Shown here: piece after piece, positions 56,832 through 64,000 of the stretch | Position numbering within the stretch: position 1 is the stretch's first letter | Layout of the letters: the number at the start of each line of letters is the position of its first letter | Assembly (NCBI GenBank): GCA_011037195.1 | Contig: JAAEAF010007697.1 | Location: 180,741 to 244,740, forward strand | From: Triatoma infestans | Taxonomy: Eukaryota; Arthropoda; Insecta; Hemiptera; Reduviidae | Length of the DNA: 64,000 bases | Direction: 5' to 3' | Translations under genes and position numbers: made by a program | The notes under the pieces: model-generated | Told to the model about the DNA's origin: nothing | The model's database searches: none | The model's input: the letters and a program-made list of their open reading frames with translations, nothing else

Positions 56832-57730
56832 GGTGGCTACAGACTATGCATGTATTCGCGATTCGTGATGCGTGATGCGTGATTCGCGGGCAGTTCACGA
56901 ATAGTGTGTAGGGACTTGTTCGTTAAAAATCGATTCGTAACAACATGATTCGTGTGTGCACAGTAATTCGCTCTAAAGAGCGGTAAATTGACGAATGTCA
57001 AAGGCTGCGCATCAGCACGAACCGCTGATTCGCCAAAGTTCGGGCTGTGTTCGTACTTAATTCGTCCATTCGTTGTGCGCGCTAGTTCGTTCAAGGAGAT
57101 TATGTTTATATTTTATTCCGCGTTCTTATTTTTTTTTTTTTGTTATTTTAAGGATAATTAAAAACAATTTTCGAATTTACCGGAGAGTTCTACTGATAAA
57201 TCATTTAGCAGATCGTTGCCATTATATCTGTAAATAAAAATGGTGTAATAACAAATATTAACCCTGCTGGCTTTTTCATATAGAACTGACACTAAAGAAT
57301 GAATAGTATGAACTTAATAATTACCTGTCTCTATTTTTAAATAGTGATACACTCCACCATCTGCGTTTTTTCCGTTTGTTTAACATTTTTTTCTTATTTT
57401 GCGCCATGTATATAAAAACAGCACTAAGCTATTGCTAGATCATCTCACTCTCCATATTTTCCGAGCAGAAATATGTACATACAGTTTAAAAATAGTATAT
57501 ATGTACTACTGAAATAATTAATATATATAGGCTTTGCACGTGCTCACAAATTTCTGTGAACTAATTTGAAACTGCGAACGAACATGGATAAATCATGCAT
57601 CACGCATCGAATCTTGAACAAACGCATAGTCTGTATGCTCTGTTTACGAATTACTACGAACTGCAACGAACTGGACGAATCACGGATCGCGCATCACGAA
57701 TCGCGAATACATGCATAGTCTGTAGCCTGC
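56832..57730. mobile_element. foldback element with TTCG-rich subterminal arrays
   Basis: Ends are mirrored: GGCTACAGACTATGCATGTA at 56835 and on the opposite strand at 57727. Inside each end is an array of short related units (ATTCGCG, ATTCGTG, ATGCGTG), spreading over about 270 bp on the left and about 150 bp on the right. The centre is plain AT-rich. The 85- and 64-codon frames are translations of the arrays. No transposase. Confidence 0.8.
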
Positions 57731-58374
57731 TTTTCTGTCATATACTTATTTATCGATTTGTTTTTTTTAATTGTATCTCAGTTATTTGATGATAAAAAAA
57801 CGACAGTTTATTGTATTTTATCTACCACTTTATGTTGATTATTAACCATCCGAAACTACATCGTCTAATAATTCTGTTCTATTGCCCATATAATTTTCAT
57901 CCAGATAGATAAAACTAATTATATTCTCTGTTTCTTCATCATTTATCCTTACTACGTCGTGTCATCACAATCTAAATAACTATATTATTTTAGATTTAAT
58001 GCAATTTTGGTTTAAGCCTTTTTTTTTCCTATTTCTTTGATTACATTTGCCAGCATATATTCAATTCCAATATATATTTTTTGCTATTAATCTATGTCAT
58101 CTGCAAATTTTAAGTCACTTAGCCATTTCCCTTTATTTTTATGACTTCTAGGTTATATTCCAAAATTTCTAAACGCTGTTACTACTACTACAATGAAGAT
58201 TTTTGCGTATGCCTACCTGCCTTAGATTTCTCTTTAACTCAATCTCAAAGTTCCGCATTTACAAGCAGGTATAAATAAAAGCCTAGTGTTTCCATGAAGG
58301 AATGCAGATTGGAAAATGTTTGATCTAATATAAGATTTGAAGCCAAAGAGGTTATTTTAGACAGATCTCTGATC
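57731..58374. other. unassigned AT-rich sequence
   Basis: No gene recognised. Confidence 0.5.
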
Positions 58375-58565
58375 GAGGAGGAAACGTGATTTATGACGCA
58401 AACAAGGACTCTTGCCCAGTAAAGATATCAGCCAAAACCTAAGAAGTTCACGATTCAGCAATCAGTAAAGAAAGTCATAGTGACTGTTTTTGGGGGGAAT
58501 TCATACCTCCAGTTTTTCTGAAACGTGTCATAAATCACCAACGAGATTCATTGAACTAATTCTTC
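58375..58565. repeat. dispersed repeat RB, copy 1
   Basis: It shares ordered blocks with 63436-63620: GATATCAGCCAAAACCTAAG, CACGATTCAG, TTTTTCTGAAACGTGTCA, TCACCAACGAGAT. GTGATTTATGAC (58386-58397) and GTCATAAATCAC (near 58525) are inverted repeats within it. Confidence 0.7.
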
Positions 58566-58985
58566 TATTCCTAATAAATCGAATTTCTCCGAAAATATTT
58601 CAAAATATTACCTTGTGTAGTAGAAATACACCAAATTTAAAGAATATAATAAAAAAAATGAAAAATCTGTAAAGTAAACCAGATTTTCTGAATTTTTTCA
58701 TTTTTTTTGTTTTTTCCGTTAAAGATTCAATTAACGGAGATAGCTTCTATGTGAGGCCGATTTACTTGGTGTTTTCATAATATGTCATTGCGTTTGATAA
58801 CAAAAAAAAAAGGAAGATGCCCGTTCTTTGGTAATTAAACCACTGTTTGGCAAAAGGAAGTCGAAAATTTGGTTTAAAAACATTGTTTTGCTATAGAATT
58901 AATTATTGAGATGCAAATACACTAACAGTGTATTTATACACACTAACAGAGAGCCCCCCCCCCCCCATAGCAATGGTTATAATGC
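58566..58985. other. unassigned, with poly-C tract
   Basis: A 13-base C run lies at 58954-58966. No gene. Confidence 0.5.
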
Positions 58986-58993
58986 ACAGCAAA

Positions 58994-60199
58994 TTTTTTT
59001 TTTTTTTTTTTCTTTTATTTGGAATTCACAGACTACATAAATAAATATAATGAGTGATATGGTGATGTGGATGATAAATGACGTGATTGGCTGGAAGAGA
59101 GAAGCTACCCAGCGGTAACACTCTCACAGGAATTACTTCCTTATTGCTGGAGGTGATCACGGGGCCAACAGCGGTGCAGTCGACGGGGTGGATTATCTGG
59201 TATAGTTGTGGAGGCGAGATTTTGAACAAGAGGATTAGAGTTCATAGAATTTTTTATGTTTAGTTTTGACGGCTTCAGATACATATGGGATTTTGAGATC
59301 GTTGTGGAGGGTAGAGTTAGAGACATAGAATGGAGCATCTGTTATCTGACGGAGAATTTTTGACACTGAAAAGCTTGGTTGAACCCCACAGTTCAAGTCC
59401 GTAAGTCCACATCGGTTTAAGTAGACAGTTGTATATTAGTCGTTTGTGCTCAAGAGGTAGTTTCGATTGTCTTCCTATTAGTCTGAGTAGTAACTTATTC
59501 CGTTTGTTAAGTTCCAGTCTTTTTAGTTTCGTATGTGGATTCCATGTTAGTCTTTTTGTCGATGTACATCCCAAGGTAGCGAACTAAGTTTGCAGGAGAG
59601 AGTGGTATTGAGTTGAAGGTTACTGAAGGACAGGAGGCACGACGCAGAGTAAAGGTGATTTGTTGACATTTTTGTGGGTTGAGTTTAATCCGCCATTTTT
59701 TGGCCCAAGATTCTATTTTATTTAAATGAGTCGGTAAGAGAGTGGAGGCATTGATGGGATCAGAGTTGGATGCAAGGATGGATCAGCGTAAGTGCAACGA
59801 AGAGTGTTGGTATAGGTTGGTAGATCTGAAGTGAATACAGTATACAGAAGTGGACCAAGTATACTACCCTGAGGAACTCCGGCGCCGGCCAACGAGTAGT
59901 CAGAGGTAGCAGATCCGCAACTAATCTGAAAGTAGCAGTCGGATAGATAAGACTTGATGAGTAAGTAATAGGTTAATGGTAGGCATTTCTTTAGCTTCCA
60001 CAGTAATCCTGGATGCCACACCCTATCGAAGGCTTGAGCCACGTCGAGGAAGGCACCACAGCAGTACTGTTTCCGCTCAAGTGTTGAAGCAATGGTGTCC
60101 ACTACTCTATGGCACTGATGAATGGTGCTGTGATGTTGTCGAAAGCCAGACTGATGTGATGGAATGATTTGTTCAGTTTCCAGAATGGGGTAAATCCGT
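58994..60199 (-). mobile_element. 5'-truncated Jockey-like LINE
   Basis: It carries a poly-A tail on the minus strand (T run at 58994-59011) and is flanked by ACAGCAAA at 58986-58993 and 60200-60207. It covers the reverse transcriptase core to the 3' end, about 1.2 kb. The 3' end shares sequence with the fragment at 5060-5275. Confidence 0.8.
59317..60190 (-). pseudogene. Jockey-like reverse transcriptase pseudogene
   Basis: Minus-strand frames give the reverse transcriptase blocks in order: HQSGFRQHHST near 60150, FLDVAQAFDRVWH (first catalytic Asp) near 60045, and AGVPQGSILGPLLY near 59880. The catalytic YADD block reads YADP because a base is lost near 59785. The thumb-like end LIYNCLLKPMWTYGLELWG near 59400 is in another frame. 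The protein would copy LINE RNA at the target site. This copy is dead through truncation and at least two frameshifts. Confidence 0.85.
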
Positions 60200-60207
60200 A
60201 CAGCAAA

Positions 60208-61869
60208 ATTTGAATTGCAAAAATGATCATAGAAGGTTATTGTATCGAATAACGTACCCTAAACGTTGCGGCACGCCATCCCTACTTAGTAAAAAGACGG
60301 ACTGCGAGTGATTGCAAGATGGACGCTTCGAGGATTCTTCAAGAACCGGGAGTATTCGACGGCTAGCTGCTTTAATTCTGCTTCTAGGAAGCACCATGTG
60401 AATCTAGCTGCAGAAAACCTGCCATTAAAACAATACTTTCTCTTATAAAAATAAGAAAAGTAAAAAATTCACCACACTTTAGTTCTAGGTTAATTTCGGA
60501 CAGACTTGCTTTTCTAATGAAGCTATTAACTCTTGAAGGATATAAAAAAAAAAAAAATCAAGGTTCCCATCCCAGTTATTTTCTTTTTCTGCGTTCGTTT
60601 GAGTTGTTAAAAATAATTATTCTTTTCAAAATAAGAAAATTGAATGGAATAAAACTTTTAAAAAGGATTACTATTTCCTTTAAAAATGTTTTACTGAAAA
60701 ATTTTTATTTATTTTAGTAAAAACATCGAAAAATACGATCGAACAAACATCGAAAAAGGAGGTACCACTCTTTATCTTTTATTTATTCGATAAATACAAT
60801 ATGCAAATTATGAAGCTATGAAGTTATATTTAATTAAAAATGTATTTAATTTATCTAAAAATTTTGATTACCCTCAAAAACTGTTGAAAAGAACAAGTAT
60901 ATATATATATGTTATGAAAGTGAGATAAAATAAAAGTTGAAGAGCCATCTAGCAGACTGCCGATGTAATAAACGTAAGATGTAAGTAAAGAGTGGCCTAT
61001 AATCAAGGAAACTGTAGAAAAGCTTGTGTTTTTAGTAGGTGGGAAAACATATGAGCAGAGAATGTAGGAATGAGGAGAATGGTACCGACTCCATTCGGTT
61101 GCTGCAAGCAGGTCAGCAAGAAGGGAAAGCAGAATGGAAGAATAAGAAGAAGCAGAAGAAGGTACAAGAGAGAAAGAGAGAGAGCGAGAGAAGGAGAGAC
61201 AATCTTCACTACCACAGTACTTGCTACTCGATCGAACATAACATAAATCACTGACTAAAAGAAGACGTAACTATCCTTTCTATTTTGCTCTAATGTAACA
61301 TTACATTTACTTATTTGCCTTTTTATTTAAAATTATAAACATTTTGTTTGTACATAATATTTATGTATTTATATATTATTTCAATATTTTTTATCAAATT
61401 TTTAAATTGAAATTCAGATTTCTGATTATATCCGCACTACGTATAAAAAAACTACACATTCATTCCCACATATCCAACCATTATCAAAAACTAGAATGCT
61501 TCAAGAAATACTAAAATTGTCAGTCATATGTATCTAGATTATATAATAATAATTTTATTAATCATTCAGTCAGTCTGAATTAAAAAAAAAAAAAATTATA
61601 ATAATCAACTTATTTTACATTTTTCACGGAATTTAAAGTGGACTAACCCCAAATAGCTCGATAAAAAACATTGAAAAGGCAGAGGAGTATATGAGTGAAT
61701 CAGAAGAATAAATAAGGACGTTATTTGAACAGGAACAAGCAGCCAGACAGAGGCAAACAAAAACTCTTACAACACGGCATATTTATCATCAAGGCACACA
61801 GAAATGCTTGAAAAAAATTTAAATTAGAACTGAAATAAACATAAATGGCCCGACAAAATCCTAAAACTG
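60208..61869. other. unassigned, with a small RA fragment and a purine-rich run
   Basis: Positions 60428-60465 resemble an RA 5' tip. A run rich in GA and AAG lies at 61120-61200. Frames at 61003-61254 derive from it. No gene recognised. Confidence 0.5.
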
Positions 61870-61975
61870 ATTTAAAAGTAAGTAGGTAAAGCAATGCCTA
61901 TTTCTTCAGGAGGGCTTAATGTTCAACTATTATCTAGGGAATTGGGGAAGCGCCTACTTTACTATTATATTTTCC
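61870..61975 (-). mobile_element. SINE A 3' fragment
   Basis: On the minus strand it matches the body and tail of SINE A (27620-27725). Shared phrases include GCAATGCCTA..TTCAGG.GGGCTTAA and CGCCTACTTTACT. The tRNA head is missing. Confidence 0.7.
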
Positions 61976-62329
61976 CAAAAAATATAAATTTATCACTCTT
62001 TCAGTAAGGGAACCAAAATGTCAATTGTCCAAAACCACAATTTCAATCCCATCAATCAAATCAAATCTAAAGCTATAAATAAACAGCATATTTAAACTGT
62101 CTGTTTGTTTACACCATAACTATCGTCAGAACTTTTTAAAATTTGAAGAAGCAGATACCAGAACTATCTATTGATTTTAGACTACTTTTTTACAGGAAAG
62201 TGCTCAAAAGAAAACAATGATTAGGAACTGTTTCATTGGATGACTTAAGTGGATAAAATTGCATTTATTGGTGTAAGATCTCTTTCACTAATTCTAGTTG
62301 TTGTGGTTGGTTCCGTAGAGCTGGAAAGC
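61976..62329. other. unassigned sequence
   Basis: No gene recognised. Confidence 0.5.
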
Positions 62330-62369
62330 ATCAGAGATATTTTCCGTGATAGCCTGCTTCTTTTGTGGT

Positions 62370-62407
62370 CATCGACCGGTTTCGGGCATTCGCCCATCAG
62401 CAGGATG
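62370..62407 (-). ncRNA. hammerhead-like motif with A6 changed
   Basis: CATC, CTGCTGA, T, GGGC-GAAT-GCCC, GAAACCGGTC, GATG. It matches 15478-15515 except that the core CTGACGA became CTGCTGA, which removes A6 and should abolish cleavage. Confidence 0.7.
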
Positions 62408-62986
62408 TATTTTGTCAAACAATGCGATAACATAGATTTGCACAGAGCAAATTTAGTTGATACACTGGTTTTTAAATGTTTTTTTAGTGCCTAACTAGTT
62501 AAGTGTGGTGTTGGTACCTGAGTGGGAAGACACATGGTTCTGTCTTTAAAGGGGCATATTGTACCCTTTAAAAATGGAAACATCCATCACGTGGGGATGT
62601 GCAACTTCTTTGGTTCAGGTGAGTTGTGTATTGTTTATTGCGTTATTTATTGTAATTGTGGGAAGATGGTTTTGAATAGTGGTTCACATGCGAATTTTGT
62701 CTGACACAAGTTATTTCGTGCTGTTATAAATAAATAAATAAATGAGTAAGATAATATGGATAATTAATTATTAAGTAAATCTCCTTCAAAAAAACGTAGT
62801 TTACCCCCACGTGTTGGATGTTTCCAAATTCAAGAGAGTTTAAAGGGAAAAATATGCCCCTTTAAAGACCGAAATATGTGTTTTTCCACTCAGGTATTAA
62901 TACCGCTCTTACCTAGTTAGGTCCTAACAAAAATATTTTCTTAACAAAAGCCAGTGTATCAACTAAATTTGCTCTTTTACAAAAAG

Positions 62987-63024
62987 TATCCTGATGATGG
63001 GCAAATACCCGAAACCGGCTGTTG
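62987..63024 (+). ncRNA. hammerhead-like motif with broken stem III
   Basis: The core CTGATGA and GAAAC are intact. Stem II is GGGC-AAAT-ACCC (three good pairs). Stem III and the cleavage site read GGCT instead of GGTC, and stem I is weakened (TATC with GTTG). Probably inactive. Confidence 0.65.
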
Positions 63025-63070
63025 ACCACAAAAGGAAACAGGCTACCACGGAAAATATCTCTGATGGTAA

Positions 63071-63435
63071 TTCTTGTTCATTACACTTGCTTCCAAGCAG
63101 AAGTATGAAAGTCATCAGAGAGGTGCTAACGATGGCTGTTGTCTGCCACATGGTGGGCTGCAGCATATCCACGAAAAATTCCTGCACTGAAAACACAAAT
63201 CTTCACAGGAGGAACGTTAAAGATAGTAAACAAATACTGGAGGCAAACCAGGTAGTGGGAGAGCACTAACAGCCTTCTGATTAAGAACATCAGCAAGTGA
63301 GCTCATTCATTCATTCATGAACTTGATGCATAAAAGTGATCACATACCTTTATTGAAGTAGGACAAAGAATGAGCTTAGCGAAAAATAAATCAGAACTGA
63401 TTATATACTTGGAAGAATGTAGATTCGAACATGTT
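63071..63435. other. unassigned sequence
   Basis: No gene recognised. CATT repeats lie at about 63304-63320. Confidence 0.5.
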
Positions 63436-63620
63436 TAATGAAACGTAATTTACGACGCAAAGAAAGACTCCAGGCTAGAAATGATATCGGCCAAAACCTA
63501 AGAAGCTTACGATTCAGTATACAATTCGATCCACGATTCCACGATCAGTATACAAAGTCATACCTCTAGTTTTTCTGAAACGTGTCACAAGTCACCAACG
63601 AGATACATTGAACAAGTTTA
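63436..63620. repeat. dispersed repeat RB, copy 2
   Basis: Same block order as 58375-58565. A short local duplication around ACGATTC (63505-63545) makes the spacing differ. Confidence 0.7.
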
Positions 63621-63839
63621 GAAAGCCTGATAAAAAAAAAAGTGGATAAATCCTGAAAATTAACTTTATTAATATGCGATTATACACGTATTTGACCACA
63701 AATAAGGCAATAGATAAGAAGTGCTTGTCTGTCCTTATGTTCAGTGGAGTTCGGAATTGGCGTACTTCAGACTAACATGCTCCAGATCAATAAAGGACAA
63801 TCTTATGAACAATGTGATGACGGTCATAGTGAAAGTGTC
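63621..63839. other. unassigned sequence
   Basis: No gene recognised. Confidence 0.5.
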
Positions 63840-63972
63840 TGTAAAGAATCCGAGTGACGGATTTTGACCGAAACTTCGAGTCCTTTATCTAAAAGAAATA
63901 TCAAATTGAAGCTACGAAAATCTAACCCGATCACTAAACTTATCTTACAGTAATAAGCGAAAGTATTTGTTT
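63840..63972 (-). repeat. RA 5' fragment, minus strand, decayed
   Basis: GTGACGGATTTTGACC resembles the region after the first module box, and TTACAGTAATAAGCGAAAGT the degraded 5' terminus. Confidence 0.5.
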
Positions 63973-64000
63973 CGGAATAACATGCTGCTTGAATATGCCC

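Larger units (their letters stand above)
62330..63070. mobile_element. inverted pair of Penelope-like termini
   Basis: Left arm 62330-62610 (minus orientation) and right arm 62800-63070 (plus orientation) are reverse complements with divergence. Each contains the same terminal block as 15440-15560. Between them, 62630-62700 matches the end of the Penelope ORF region at 16440-16510. The reading frames here are not genes. Confidence 0.75.

Noticed and set aside
56837..57094. 85-codon minus-strand frame as a small gene
   Set aside because: It is a translation of the short tandem-like TTCG motif array of a foldback element.

Overview
The window is 64 kb of AT-rich, repeat-dense eukaryotic DNA. 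It looks like an insect or other arthropod genome. The evidence is Penelope-like, Jockey/R1-like and RTE-like retroelement fragments, tRNA-headed SINEs with perfect target-site duplications, solo LTRs, Tc1 and pogo-type DNA elements, and long foldback elements. I would lean to an insect, but the species cannot be fixed from sequence alone. No intact host protein-coding gene, rRNA or convincing functional tRNA was recognised. Nearly all long ORFs are decayed transposon proteins, low-complexity runs or a run of N (23570-24374, assembly gap).

The dominant component is one dispersed family, called RA here. It has more than 20 copies or fragments on both strands. A full copy (18241-19533) starts with a perfect small hairpin, ends with another hairpin, and carries about 15-bp terminal inverted repeats. 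Inside it has 2 to 4 tandem modules of about 295 bp, each with a CCGGAAGT-type box and a G-run block. No coding capacity was seen.

Other layers are inserted in and around RA. (1) An LTR family of about 310-370 bp (minus strand at 6264-6912, 11155-11473, 12628-13255, 22444-22807 and 55615-55981; plus strand at 35574-35896) has 4-5 bp target duplications, a conserved TATA region and no internal coding region; two loci are LTR-LTR dimers. (2) Penelope-like material includes a GIY-YIG endonuclease fragment (16603-17040, minus) and terminal pieces at 15.4, 17.1, 21.2, 25.4, 33.1, 54.0 and 62.3-63.1 kb. These tips fold as hammerhead ribozymes (cores CTGANGA ... GAAA with minimal palindromic stem III). 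The tip at 15478-15515 keeps every core position, although one unpaired base follows A9. (3) LINE 3' fragments lie at 5.1, 21.6, 27.2, 32.1, 37.4, 41.6, 44.5-45.5, 48.0, 54.4 and 59.0-60.2 kb. (4) SINEs lie at 9.4, 27.5, 29.7, 31.8 and 61.9 kb, with related tails at 36.7 and 44.3 kb. (5) DNA elements are a dead Tc1-like transposon (51551-53059), a pogo/Tigger-like MITE (39719-40109) and foldbacks at 28.66-29.58, 34.82-35.29 and 56.83-57.73 kb.

The window is best read as heterochromatin-like or intergenic repeat territory built by successive nested insertions. The clearest stack is 21.1-23.1 kb, where an old RA copy is split by a Penelope tip, a 5'-truncated RTE-like LINE with a 13-bp duplication and a solo LTR. 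The most interesting material is the set of hammerhead-ribozyme-like Penelope tips, repeatedly found as inverted pairs, and the RA family with its paired terminal hairpins and expandable modules.
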